DNA from: Aplectana chamaeleonis
Lineage: Eukaryota; Nematoda; Chromadorea; Rhabditida; Cosmocercidae
Length of the DNA: 64,000 nucleotides
Assembly: GCA_029168955.1 (NCBI GenBank)
Contig: JAPDOI010000214.1
Coordinates: 868,001 to 932,000, forward strand
Direction: 5' to 3'
The position numbers and the translations under genes are program-made. The notes under the pieces are model-generated. The model ran no database searches. It was not told the DNA's origin and worked only from the letters and a program-made list of their open reading frames with translations. Below, piece after piece: positions 11,454 through 25,100 of the stretch (within the stretch, counting starts at the first letter, position 1; each line of letters starts with the position of its first letter).

Positions 11454-12096
11454 TAGCACTTATTCCAACAGCATAAACGTCAGAGGACTCACACGGCTCA
11501 CCTAGCCTAATCCTGCCTCGCGGATGATTTTCCCCTCTCAAGTGAGGTGGAGGTCCATCTGGCAGCTGTCGGAGACGTCTAGTCGCGAAGTTTCGATCCC
11601 AAAAAAGGCGGGTCTAGCGGGCTCTGGTGCCTCTGATCCGGCATCGGAGTTTACCAGCGGCGGAATCGATGACCTCGCTGCTACAGCCCTTACTAGTAGG
11701 AAGCGATCCGCTCCGTGTCTCCCATGGAAAGGGTATGCCTCGCTCATTGTATTTTAGCAAGCGACGAAATCCAGTGCGACCCTATACAAATGCCTCCCCC
11801 AGTCGGGGATAAAGGCTCTTCACACACAGATGGAGAAGATGTTCTGTTTTTGCAGTTCGAAATGTCACGCCACGGAATTCAAAAGGCGAGACAACTCTTC
11901 CCTCGGTGTGTAGAGAACTCCAGTCGTGAGCAGCCATCTCCCCTCAGCAGTCAAAATCATCCTTCAAATGTGTTGGGAGATCCCCAGAAAGCAACTCAAT
12001 ATCACCAAGGTCCCGGAGACTACCCTGAAGTATGAAAGTCGCTTCCGAATCACTTAGACCTCACTCGACACTTTGATGCCGACTCTGGGATACCTC
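11454..12096. other. No gene recognised
   Basis: Several overlapping open frames of 60-106 codons occur (for instance 11,715-12,035 on +), but none shows a domain, a conserved phase with flanking exons, or a clear codon signature. The words CTCAAGTGAGG near 11,538 and 12,578 are shared, suggesting the edges of a larger repeat into which the element at 12,097 was inserted. Confidence 0.3.
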
Positions 12097-12480
12097 TGGG
12101 GCGGCATGCATGAACGCTGCTCGTCCTATGCGCGCGCCGTCGAGCCACGGAACGGCCCCGAAGTGCATGGCGTACATTAGTGTATCGCGGACGTAAATGT
12201 ACTTTCCATTTCAGAATCTACGCGCGCATTCTTTGTCGTCCCACTCACGTTTGGTCCTAATTATTGAGATGCACGGGATGACAAAAAATGCCAGAAAGCG
12301 ACTGAGTTAACAAAAAATGCCGCTTGGTGTGAGTTTGCTGGAGAAGGCACATTTACGTCCGCGAAACACCAATGTGCGCCATGCACTTCGCGGCCGTCCC
12401 GTGGCTCGACGCCGCGCGCATAGGATGCAAAGCGGCTCCCTGACCTTCTTCGCAGCGTTCATGCATGCCGCCCCTGAGCT
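12097..12480. mobile_element. Foldback MITE, about 385 bp
   Basis: Arms of about 110-130 bases are inverted copies. GGGGCGGCATGCATGAACG opens the left arm and its inverse closes the right. Both arms carry GAGCCACGG, ATGGCG and CGCGGACGTAAATGT. The spacer is about 140 bases. No coding sequence. Confidence 0.7.
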
Positions 12481-12875
12481 TCCTCCACAGGGTCCTCTAC
12501 AGGATGGAGGGTCAATTTTGACTACTGGGGGAGGGAATCATCCTAAAGCTGGGCACGTGGCGATTTTGGCACCTATCTCAAGTGAGGGTGACAAAGATGG
12601 CGTCCTTGTTGCGGCCCGTGTCGAGGTGGTTCTCTGCCGTGGTCCGACCATGCCACCCCCGTTCTCGATGTGACTGTGACGCCATTGACGCGTCCCACGG
12701 TTGAGCAATCCGTTTAGTGAGCCCTTCTGCAGAGCGGTGAGCATCGCGTTCCCCATCAGAGGCTCGTCCTGTGCCTTCTTTGAAGTTACGGAGAGGTTGA
12801 GCATCCCGTTCACTCAACGGTTGATATGTTTTATTTTCCATCGGCAGGATGCTTCGCACCTTCTCTAATGATTTA

Positions 12876-13077
12876 TAGTGGAGTTCAACAAGAGTGTCTC
12901 ATTTACTTATCAATAAGAAGCGGTCGGCTGGGGATCAATGTGCATGAATCCCATACGAGCACACTCGATACCGATCGAGCGAGAGCGGTTGTGCTGCAAT
13001 GAGTTTCATGTTCATTGATCTCCAATCGACCTCTTCTCATTGATAAGTAAATGAGACACTCTTGGTGGACTCCACTA
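12876..13077. mobile_element. MITE with TAGTGGAGT ends, complete copy
   Basis: The terminal inverted repeat TAGTGGAGTCCACCAAGAG extends through ATTTACTTATCAATGAGAA. TA flanks both ends (12,874-12,875 and 13,078-13,079). At 202 bp it serves as the empty reference for the interrupted copy at 29,381-30,416. It lies about 120 bases upstream of the gene 1 start codon. Confidence 0.75.
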
Positions 13078-13155
13078 TATGTCTGGCAGTGAGAAGCTAG
13101 TGGCTTGTTTTCAATAAAATGTGTTTGGCCACTGATAAACAATCGACACAGGAAC

Positions 13156-13163
13156 CTATAAAT
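13156..13163 (+). promoter_or_regulatory. Possible TATA box of gene 1
   Basis: CTATAAATC lies about 40 bases before the ATG at 13,197 and about 75 bases after the MITE at 12,876-13,077. Spacing to the ATG would leave a very short leader. AG-ending pyrimidine-poor sequences at about 13,180-13,188 could instead be a trans-splice site. This is suggestive only. Confidence 0.25.
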
Positions 13164-13196
13164 CATTGAACTGGTAGGGTACAGAACCACTCGCGC

Positions 13197-16100
13197 ATGG
13201 GCTCACTGCCCTTGCGGTCAGCTTTCACGCTACTACTTATCGCCCTGATCGGAGATTCGCTGGTGGCTGCCGGAAATCGAGAGGTTGCGACGAACTCAAT
13301 GAAGATCTATGCTGGTCCTTCCGTCTGTGATGACTCAACACCGTACTATGTGAGACCTCCAGTACCTTCACTGACATCACTGTCATTCAGAAGCGTCGAT
13401 GAATAAATTATGTTTGCAGGGACCGATTGACGGAAAGCGCATGTGCGTTTGGACGAGGCGAAAACCTGGAAGCAATGATGAATGCGGTGGAAAATATCTA
13501 TTTCGTACAGGATATGCAAAAGAGAACGTACGCAAGCATATGTACTGTCTGTTTCGGAGTGGAATTTCGGTCCGTAGCTGCGGACAACTGCCGCTGCGAC
13601 GCACGGGTCCGTACCAAGAGGCACCCAAAAAGGGTTTGCCGCCAGTACCACTGGGCACGTTTTATGGTGGAGAGGGAGATAATTGCAACGCCGCGTTGCG
13701 GCTTAATGTGTCGCGCATGCGACGAGTGAGATGGAGCTCCGTTTCGAGCTGCTATCAGCGGCAGTGAAGCTGAAATTCGGCATGGAATCTCCAGCAGGAT
13801 TGAGCTTCATCCTCAAGTACTCATATCGTAAACCTTTACATTTGAACCTTCGAAATCCACTCTGAAAACAGAAACTTTCGTTTTCCCTGAATGTACCACT
13901 CATGAATACCAGTTTTAGAATCATCGGCTTCACGCAAAAGCTGAAATTCAAAAATTTCAAATTTAGCTCTGAAGATCAAAGTTGTCAATTTTCTGTTTCT
14001 CAGGCCAGTCATGAGGTTGCAATGTGTCGTGTAGGGTGTGCCAGGTTGAAACTGATCAGCTTCCCTCAGAAGCTGAAATTTAAAAATTTCAATTTTCACT
14101 CTGAAGGCTGAAATTTTCAATTTTCTGGTTCACAGATCAGTCATGGGGTTGGAATGCGTGGTTAGTATTCTACCAGGTTCCGAACTGGTCAGCTTCACGT
14201 AGAAGCTGAAATTTAAAATTTCAATCTGAAAATCAAAATTTTCAATTTACTGTTTTCTGGGTGAGTTCTATTTATCCATATTACATCATACACATTTTCA
14301 GTCAGAATCGAACTTTTCAGGTAAAACTCTCCAGATATTCTGCAGATGCACTTTTTCATTATGACGCAATCTCACTGAACATTTGTCTCGTAGTTTCTGC
14401 CTCTCGTAGAATTCGCTTTCGATGTCTTCCGAATTTCACATTTTAACCATATTAGACATGCGGTTTTAGTGCCTCTTATTTTGCTTCCTCGTAGACTTGG
14501 AACCGAATAGAATATTAATTCAATTCAAATAAAATACGAATAATTCGAATATTCGAACATTCGACTTTCCGATCAATTTGAAATTTTCTTTTCATCTTTT
14601 CTTCCAAACTTCCAGTTTCTTTTTTGAATAAATATTCTTTTGATTTCTTTTTTTTACTAAGTTATTTGGCTTTTCCAATATTCCATTTAATCGGGTAATA
14701 CAAAATCGGTTTTTTTCTATTGTTATTGGGTTCAATCAGAAAATTGGATATTCGGTTTTTCGGATAATCGAACAATTTCGTATCACGAGATTTAAATAAT
14801 CAGCTTTCGAGAAAAATATTAAATTTTTTCTGACTTATCCGGGAATTATTCAAAAATTAGAATATTCAATGGAATAAAGTTACTGAACATTCGGTTCAAT
14901 CGTATAGAGTACTCGATTTTTTTTATTAAAAAATACGCCTTATTGAAGAAAAAACTCGGAAGTTTTGAAAACGCCTCATTAGAAATTATGCATTCCGTCT
15001 ATAATTTTGAAAAGAGGCTATAAAGCTAAAACTCTAACATCTTTAATTTTCGGAAGCGATTATCCGAATGATTCATTGAAACGAACAAGTATTTCGTTGT
15101 TGATATAGGACCATAGACCCCTTTAAATTTAAATAAGAAATTCGAAAGCTTTCAAAATTCATAAAAAACAGCAAAAAATAGATAGTTTCCAAAAAATAGA
15201 TAGTTTTTTTTCGAGGAAATTCCTCCAAACTCTCGAGTCAATGTTCAGATAAAAGTTGAGTGAGATTGCGCCATCATGAAAGAGTGCACTTGCACAATAA
15301 ATGTCAGGAAAATCTCACATGAAAAGTTCGATTCTGACTGGAAATGTGTGTAATGTGATATGGATAAAAAGAACTCACCATAGGAGCCTTCTTGAAAACC
15401 GCCAATAATATCATAATGTAGTTGTATTGTTGTAAGGTAGCCTCTGCCCTGTACATTCTCGTTGTGACATCCTAGAATCATGGGCAGCCCAAGACACAGT
15501 CTCGACTGCACCAGAGGTCCTCTTTAGCACATAAACGCAGCACAAGGTCAGTCTCGATTGTGTACTACTCCACACCGCATATTAACCGAAGACGACCAGC
15601 AAATATTAGTGAAAATACGTGATCAGCTGATCAATTTCAACCTGGTACACCTTCCACGACGATTTATTCTACCGAGCCTAGAAAACCTAATTCTCCCAGC
15701 GCCCGCCTTGCACAAGTGAATGATAACGCTCTCAGAAATTGAAGTATTCCCATGGAGTTTCTTCAAAAACAATGACTGGTAACGCTGGTATTCTAAGAAA
15801 CAATCACTGATAGCATTCTCAGCCGTTGTTTACACAGAAACTCCATGGAACTGCTTCGGTTTTCGAAAGCGGTATCATTCATTCGTGCCAAGCGAGTGCT
15901 GCGAGCTTCAGGTTTTCTAGGCTTCGTAAAATACACCCTCCATGACACACTCCAACCTCCTGAATGGTCTTACGACCAAAAATTAGAAAATTTCTATCTT
16001 TAGAGTGAAAATTGAATTTTTTAAATTTCAGCTTCTGCATGAAGCTGACCAGTTCGGAACCTGGTAGAGTACCAACGACACATTCTAAGTTACTAGTTTT

Positions 16101-19100
16101 TATCACTGAATTGTTATCATTGTGATACTATACTAGAATGATGTATGTAATTGTTTTTATTGTTTATCTAACGTCTGTCTTAAACAGCATAATGAATTAT
16201 TATTATTATTTAAACCTCATGAATAGTCTCAAAACCAGAAAATTGAGAATTTTGAGTCTTCAGAGTGAAATTTGAATTTTCTAAATTTCAGCTTCTGAGT
16301 GAAGCTGATCAGTTTCAACCTGGCACACCCTCCACGACACATTCCAACCTGACGAATGGTCTAACGAACAAAAATTAGAAAATTTATATCTTCAGAGTGG
16401 AAATAGAATTTCGGGAATTTCAGCTTCTGCATGAAGCTGACTAGTTCGGAACCTGGTAGAATACCAACGACACATTTAAACCTCATCAATGGTCTCAAAA
16501 CCAGAAAACTGAAAATTTTAGCGTTCAGAGTGAAATTTGAAATTTTTGAATTTCAGCTTTTGCGTGAAGCCGATAATTCTAAAACTGGTATCCCTGAGTG
16601 GTACATTCAACTTCTTGGCTGGTCAGTAATCTGGGAAAACGAAACGTTACTGTCTTCAGAGTAGATTTCCAAGGTTCACATGTAAGGGTTCAAGATATGA
16701 CTGCTTGAGGATGAAGCTTAATCCTGCTGGAGCTCACTTGCCGAATTTCAGCTTCACTGTCCCTGATAGCAGCTCGAAACGGAGCTCCATTTCACGCATC
16801 GCATGCGCGACACCTTTAGCCGCAACCCGGCGTTCGCGATCTGCCATCGGTAGGGAGGCCCAGTGCAATTATCTCCCTCCCCACCATAAAACGTGCCCAC
16901 TGGTATTGGCGGCAAACCCTTTTTGGGTGCCTCTTGGCCGCCCCCCGCGACGCACACACCCACCACCACGCGAAGTCGTATTGGGATCACTTGGCCCCGG
17001 CACAAATATCTTTTAGCGAGCAGGATCGAAACTCATGGTTATTATGTTATCGAATCGCTCTGCGATGACACTCTGAAAAAGGGCAATGATCTTGATGGTT
17101 GTTGCCCGACTTTGCTCCGCAACTACGGCCAGTCGGCGCGGATCGTACACGCACTTTTTAACCCAATTGTGGTCCTTTATACTCGCGCCGCCTTTTGGTT
17201 CCCAATTGTGGTCCCTTATACTCGCGCTGCCGGCAGAGTGCATTTCTGTAAGCGGAGGAAGTAGAAACGACGCCTCTATGTTTCGCCGCCAAGCGGCGCG
17301 GCAAAGTGCATGATCGTGCCGCGTCGGAGGTCAGGAGTATAACCCTAAAAAGACCACGCGCCCTACGTCTAATTTGCGCAAGCGACTGTGCTCCACGGCC
17401 AATCAATTCTGTGGAATCGAGAACCGGGATTCTCTGGTACTAGAGCAGCGTGCGGGCACTTGACCATCGCCCTTGGTCACGCCCATTTCAAGAAGCCGAA
17501 ACGACAAGCACGCTCAAGCCCCCGTCAGAGTCGGTGCTCAGACACGTTCACGGTTGTTCAGCGGGGGAAACCTGCTTATCGGTGCAACGGCGGGAGCGAA
17601 AACGGGGCGGAGTCGAATTGTAGGTTGCACCGCAGATACAGAGAATTTCAAAACACCGGGACGGTTATTTGGCGGTAGAAAACGGTCTGACGGTGCAACG
17701 GCGGGGACGTGCTCCACCGTTAAATATGTGACACGTTCCGTAACTCAGACAAAAAATGGATGCGCCGTCAACAACATGTTTTGACGAAAGTATTAACAAT
17801 GATATGGGTATGAAAAGCTCCTCATCTCACAGTGTGCCTCAGTCGGCTCTTCGGAGCCGGACCTGGAAGGTGGCCTCGAGTCAACTTCCGGAAGAACCGC
17901 CGTAACTCAGGTACTCAGGGTGACGGCCGGCGAACCTCTATGCCAAAAACGACGGCCGGCGCCCCACATTTCGAGAGGGCGGCCAGCGGCGAACCATGCT
18001 GCATGCGACGCACACGCAGCGCGGATGTTGGCTCGCCGGCGAGCCACAAAACACGCCACCCCATCTTCAGTTCGGCCGGTAGGAAAGACAATTGATAATG
18101 GTCACGATTGATCACGGCGTAACACGATTATCACGTGCGCAGCCGGTATAAAATGCGCCTCATCACACTAGAGTCCTCATTCGGCATTCTAATGCCGGCC
18201 CTGAAAGGTGACTTCGAGTCACTCTCCGGAGGCCAGCATATTTTTGACCGCTGAGGGGATAGGGGTATCCCCACGGCTGGGGGGCGGCGGTTTTCTCCGC
18301 GATAAACTGGTTTCTCACCGCAGACTGCGGCGGACCGAGGCGGGGCGGTTCTCCACCGTAGGGCCGGGGTGACATGCTCGACGTAAACAATAATACGAAT
18401 AATGATCGCGGGCCTTCTGGTAAAGGTCGGCGGTCCATCGACATGAAGCTGGCCGGCGAACCAATAGCGGGCGGCCGGAGGACGGAGACCGCGGGCAAGC
18501 TGGGAAAGGTTCGCCGGCAGTTGTCCTGAACACCTGAGAAGGCGGAGGATAGTTTTGTCGCCGAGGGAGGGGCCTCACGGCGGGGGTGCACTCATCAGCA
18601 GGTGCTCCCGCCGCAGCGGTGAGCGTGGCGGCGGGAGCACGTCTTTTGTGGGGACCCCGTTAGGTATGCCCCAGGGGTTCCCTCTGCGGACTCGGGAATA
18701 CCCAGGATGTATTGAAAAACTCGTCATCGGCAATCTGGTTCGGTTATACTGCGAACAAGCACGCCCATGCCGATCATTATTTCCGCAGGGCTACCGTAAC
18801 CCTCCTTTAAAAATTTTCCAAGTGTCAGCTTGGATATGAGCACATCGTATTAGCCAACAAACATGTTTGCACAATTTCGACCTGCTCAGCCACTTTCCAG
18901 TGGCTTCTCGAAGAGAGCGGTGTGTGGATGAATGCATTTCGCTCCTCTGCTCTATTATACCCCCATATTATGAGCGTGTGTTATCGTTCGTTATCATGTT
19001 TTGTTCAAGAATGGTTACGGTAGCCCTGCGGAAAAAATGATGGGCATGGGCGTGCTTGTGCCGAAACGACTCTTCCTTATTTTGGATTGGGGAGCGAAAC

Positions 19101-22100
19101 GCGAGGTTAGTTCTCAAATCGCGCGGCGGCACGGAAAAATTGGGCTGGGCCAAGTGCGATGGCCAAGTGATCCACCACTAACGCTATAGCCTCATTTTTT
19201 GTTATGAACGAACTCGTATAGAACACTTTATAGGCACAATACACCCAGAGAATTGTTTCTCAGTTTGAATGCTTATGTTGGATGCGGTGGCACGCTGATC
19301 ACAGTGGTATCTTTGAAATCGTTCAAGACCAACACTATTTGGCGGCTGCACCGTTCCTAAAAGGAGGAAAACCCCGAGCTGTCGGCTGGGTGCAATGTGG
19401 GAAGAGTGTGGGGGGGGGGGATTTTTAATTATTTAAGGGTGAAAAATTGGTTGACGAGTTGTTGTAGGCCTATGTATTTCCTTTTATCCGCAATCGTTGC
19501 ACGAGAGCGAGCCAGGATCATGAGAAGGGCCGTTAATGGACTCAAGAACCTCGGTTGAAATTCATCCATCCATCCAGCCGATATCGAGGTCGAAAATCAG
19601 GAAGGGGGTCGGGCCTGTGGTGGTCCGTATATCTCGCCTATTTGGAGCAATTGAGATCCCGCACTTGGCACGTGTTATATAGGAGTGGTCTACTACACAA
19701 TCAAATAAAAATCACAAAATTCATGGCTGAGGGTGTACTGTGCCTTGAAAAACGCGCCATGTTTGCCCACCACTGATATAAATTCTCTTTAGTACGGGTC
19801 CCTCAGCTGCAATGAAAAGAAATCTCATTTCTCGAACAGATGACGAATAATGGTGCGGGTAGGCGGTATGGGCACACGGTCTCTTGGGTCATGAAAGACG
19901 CCTTGCCGGCGTATTTCTTAATTCGCACTGGCGCAAACTAGGTGCACGTACCTAGATACCCCAACAGAGTTCATGCCAACGCATCCTTCGTCTGCGAGAA
20001 AGACCCCCAAGTATCAGTGTGGTCCGTGTCGACCATGTTTGTTCTACATGGGGCCATCAGGAACTCCAGCCGATTCATTGCGCTATCCGAGTGTCCCCTA
20101 CGGTTTGAATGTTGTATCGATTTCCGATCCAAATAATTTTCAGGTACAAGGCTGTCTAGCTGGACAAAATGTGATTATGTGCTTTTGCGAGAAGTCGGAG
20201 GACTGTTTCAGCATATCGAAAAAGCACGAGATTACGGTGAGAAAACGTTTTAGACATGGCACGGTTGATCTCACAAGTTCCAAGCTCGCCATGGTACAAC
20301 TCCCTAAGGGGCTATTCATACTTCCAAACTCTCGCTCTCCCAGAGCGGCCCGCGCGGAAAAGTGGTGAGTATGAATGAGAACACGACCTCCCGCGCCTCA
20401 CGCCTCTAATTTGCCTCCTGCCCCGCCACAGCGGTGTCTCTGGAGCATTCATACTCCCCTCTCGCACCGCCAAGATATTTGTTGGTAGCATTACTTGTTG
20501 CACTAAATTACGTCATATAAGTGTAATGGGACCTCAGTGAAAGCGCGCAATACTCCATAGAAAGTGCGCGGGACCTCAGTGGGAGTGTGAAAGACGGACT
20601 AGGAAACGCATGGGACACATGTGGAAGTACGCCGGACGACACGAAAAGTATTCACCCCCGCAGTGGGAGTGCGCACGACGCCGGGAAAAGTTTGTTGGAC
20701 CCAAAAGGGGGTGCGGGGGACGCCGCAGAAAGTAGGTGGGACTCAAGTGGAAGGGCGTCGGGCGCCGCATTAAGCATGTGGGATCCAAGTGGGAATGCGC
20801 ACCACGCCGTAGAAAGGGTACGGTAGACCAGTGGGAGTGCGTAGGACGTCTTAGACAGTATACGGAAATAAAATGGGAGTGCGCGTGCGCAGATGTTCGG
20901 GAAAGTGCAATTAGGTTTGAATGTTCAATACAAGGGTCAAAATGCACGCTCCCACGCGGAAGGTATACCTGAGTTCAGTCCGCAAAGTCTCCTTATCACA
21001 ATCGTAGAAAAAAACCTTCAATGCGGCTATAAATTCGTAGGAATGCGCGATATCATCCATACACAGGTTCGATTCAGGAGAACCATCTATTAAAAAGTAT
21101 GCAAAGCATTTATACAAAAAAACTTCTACACTGAATAACTGGCCACTTGGTCGTCTCACTTGATCATGCCCGCCGCAACGACTTCCGATTTTGGAAGAAG
21201 GAGAAAATCCTGAGTTGATGTACCAAATAGAAGGCTCCACGGAAAAATGGTCGTGGTCAAGCGAAATTTCATCCAATTTTATCCGAAAATTATCCGAAAT
21301 TTATCCAATTTTATCCGAATTTTTGGCCTTTCGGATAATGGTTCGATTCAGATAACTCAGGTACTCAGGACGACGGCCGGCGAACCTTTCCCAGCTGGCC
21401 CGCGGTCTCCGTCCTCCGGCCGCCCGCTTTTGGTTCGCCGGCCAGCCGTATGTCGACGGCCCGCCGACCTTTACCAGAACTCGAACGCTAACGTCGGACA
21501 GGGAACGAATTTCTCATGTCGTAAAATAGTGTTTTTAGGTGTGTTGATTGAGTCCTACACTACTCATTCTACGGCATCATGGAAAAAATTTAAATGAATG
21601 TTCTTTTAATTTTGCCTGTACACACCGAAACTCAGCCTAAATTGGAAATACTTTGTCACTTTAATCTCCTTATACGTACATTATCATGTAACTTGGATTT
21701 TCTTCCAAAATAAAACAAGGAAATCTAGGAATAAACCCCCGAGGTAGCAAAAATTCCATGATGTCGTAGACTCAGTGGTGTTGGACGCAATCGACACATC
21801 GAAACATTCTATTTTACGGCATGAGAATCTCGTTCCCAGTCCGACGTTAGCCGACCTTTACCAGATGGCCCGCGATCATTATTTGTATTATTGTTTACCT
21901 CAAGCATGTCACCCCGGCACCACGGCGGAGAAACGCGCCTCGGTCCACCGCAGTCTGAGGTTAGGAACCACCCTCCCCGCGGATCACGGCGAAAACCGCC
22001 CCACCCTCCCCCCCCCCCCCCAGCCGTGGAGATACCCTATCCCTTCAGCGGTCAAAAATATGCTGGCCTCCGGAGAGTGACTCGAAGTCACCTTCCAGGG

Positions 22101-25100
22101 CCGGCATTAGTATGCCGATTGTAGACTCTAGTGAGATGGGGCGCCCTTTATACCGGCTGTGCAAGTGATAACCACGTTACGACGTGATCAGTCGTGATCA
22201 TTATCAATTGTCTTTTCAAGCGGCCGAATTGAAGATGGCGTGGTGTGTTTTGTGGTTCGCGGGCGAGCCAATATCCGCGCTGCGTGTGCGTCGCATGCAG
22301 CATGGTTCGCCGCTGGCCGGCACCTTCGAAATGTGGGGCACCGGCCGTCGTTTTCGGCATAGAGGTTCGCCGGCCGTCGCCCTGAGTACCTGAGAATGTC
22401 GATTTTGAATTTCGCGGATATTGGTTCGATTCGAATAATGCATTTTTTCAGTTTCGGATATAGGATTATCCTAAACTCGGATATCCGGTCGGAAATCCGG
22501 AAAGGAGTGATTCCTGTACTAAGTATACCACCAACTGACGGGATTTACTAGACGCAGAATACCGATTGCCACAAAGCCATAAAATGCTTTGCAACTTGCA
22601 TTTGAGAGCCTCAGCCGGTCGGTCTGGTATAGAAATACAAATGAGATCATAATTTCATGCCCTTGTGACAATCGGAACCGCACGGTGTTTGGAGTTTACT
22701 ACGGGATTTTTACGAATTCTTGTTTTGCCGCATTTATTCTGTTGTCGAAATAGGGCACTATTCTAGACGGGGGGGGGCACCCAGGATTGAGGACAGAAAT
22801 GAAATTAACCACCGATTAGAAACACTATCATTCGAAGTATACAAGTTTATACTCAATTTGCCACCGGCACGAAATTCCTACGGAAGTGTGATGGCTTTTC
22901 GTTCATAAGTTTTCCATGTTTACTGCCTGATACCGTGACATTTTGAAAACCGGTCGTAGTGTTTTCCTACATTATAGTCCGTGTAGAGCTTCAACTAATA
23001 GCCACTGAAGGAGGACGGTGCGCGAATGAAGATACACCGCTCTCCATCTCTTATACCCTACCCTTTATCAAGTGGGTATCATCAGTTTTGCTTACCGTGA
23101 GAATTTGGTGCTGGTGGCAATTTATAATCGTCTTCGAAGTATTTTTACTGCGTTTTAAAGGCAGTGTGCACGATAAGAAAAGTTTTTCTGCTTTTCCACC
23201 TATCTTGAAGACGGTTCCATGCTGATTCCAATGATGTTTTTGGAATCGTACAAGACCTTCTAGAAACGGAGTTATGGTCCCTCAAAAATTGAGCTAGGGA
23301 AGCATGGTGGACGAGTTGTCCTAGGCTTGTAACCTCCTTCTTTTGCAGCCGATTTATGCGAGCTGGCCTGTAAAGAGAGAAGTTGGGAATAAATAGAAGA
23401 TCGGGGCTATTGATCAAAAACCATCGCTCATCTCACGATCTCGAGCATTCATTTGTTCACGTCGGTGGGCGTGGAAAGTGCATCTGGGGGTGACGAGCTG
23501 ACGGGTGTCCAACTTTGGGTCCGTAGGGGACCGTTCCAAGCTCATTTTTCTTAGTTTTTTCAACGTTAAGGTTGCGCTAGGCCCCGCAGCTGCCGATCTC
23601 CACCAAAAAAGCAGGCACGGTTTTTATCATGGACACTGCCTTTACTCAGACACGCTGACGGTTGTTCAGCGGGGTAAAAAGGCTTGTCGGTGCGACGGCG
23701 GGAGCCAAAATGGGGAGGAGTCGATTTGCCGGTTGTACCGCAGATAGAGAGAAATTCAATTCACGGAAACGGTTATTTGGCGGTCGAAAAGGGGTTGACG
23801 GTGCAACGGCGGGGACGCGCTCTACCGTCAAATATGTGACACGTTCCGCAACTCCGACCAAAAAAGATGGGTGCGCCGGCATCAACATGTTTAGACAAAA
23901 GTATTAACATTGATAGGGGTATAAAAGGCTCCTCATCTCACCGTGAGCCTCAGTCAGCTTTTCGGAGCTGGACCTGGAAGGTGACCTCGAGTCACCTTCC
24001 GGAAGATCCACCGGATACCGGAGGATAATTTTTGTCGCCGAGGGAGGGCTCCCCAGGGCTCGGGGTGGTACCCAACTGTAGGGTCATCTCCCCATGGTCC
24101 GCAGTAGGGTGCACCCCACCGTGGCGGTGGGATCACTTTTTTTTGGGGACGCCAATAGGGATTTCCCCTGGGTCCCCTCTGCGGACCCGGGAATACCCAG
24201 GATGTATTGGAAAGCGCGTGACCGGAAATCTGGTTCGGTTGTACCGCGGTGTGATATCGGTTGAATGGCGGTGGAAGATCGGTTGTCCAGCAGATGCCCC
24301 AGCCGATCAACCGACGTTCCCCCGCCGAGTAACCGCCCATGAGTCTGTGCGGTTGTTAGGTGGAACAGTATCGGTTACACGCTGGATGACCAGGGAGGGG
24401 CAACCGACATTCCCCCGCAGAATAACCGCTCCCATGCCTGAGTAAGAACAATAATGCTTGATAGCAATATCGAGCATCTTTTATCGGAATTTTTATTTCT
24501 ATGTAGAAATCTTGGGTGCCCTCCCCGCCTGCGATAGAGCCCAAAATAGTCAACAGTCTATTGAAATCTATTGAAGTGCCTCAGGAGCAAAATAAAAGAC
24601 TGCAAAACAAGCATTCATAAAAATCGCGTTAATCGTGAACGGGCGGACACCCATAATTAGCCGTCCTAACTTATGCGCCTTGTTTCTTCCACTTTTCACT
24701 CATTTTCTTTTTTGTGCGCATCTTATCTACACTACCGGGCTCTATCCCAGAGGGGCTACCCAAAATTTACGCTTTATCCTAGGAGGGGGGGGGTGCACTC
24801 AGGACTCAAGACAACAATGAGATAAACCACCGATTTTGAAGTCACCAATTGAGGTGATTCTAAATAGTTTACGTGATTGGTTCATTCGAGAATTTTCTCA
24901 TTGAAAATATTTACCTAAACGCCCAATTTACACCAAGCCGAAGCTCCAACATTACTCTATTAAACTTTTATTCAGGCAACAAATCGCTCAAGAAGTTCAA
25001 TCTCGAACGAGTTGACTTGTATAAGGAATCAATGGCAGAAGCAACGCATTAAGCGGTATGTTCCTGGAGCGGTTACGATACCAACGACTACCGGCGGAAA

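Larger units (their letters stand above)
21255..22500. repeat. TATCCGAA-rich repeat split by element L
   Basis: 21,255-21,355 and 22,395-22,500 are both dense in TATCCGAA/TTCGGATA words and are separated by element L copy 2, suggesting one older repeat with L inserted. Similar text is at 43,380-43,520, and looser AT-rich relatives lie at 14,500-14,850. Confidence 0.45.

Noticed and set aside
13427..13729. Alternative 100-codon frame over gene 1 exon 2, cysteine-containing
   Set aside because: Out of phase with the signal-peptide exon and runs into the foldback element.
17832..18591. Several overlapping frames of 60-140 codons on both strands
   Set aside because: They lie within GC-rich elements N and L, whose other copies break the frames.
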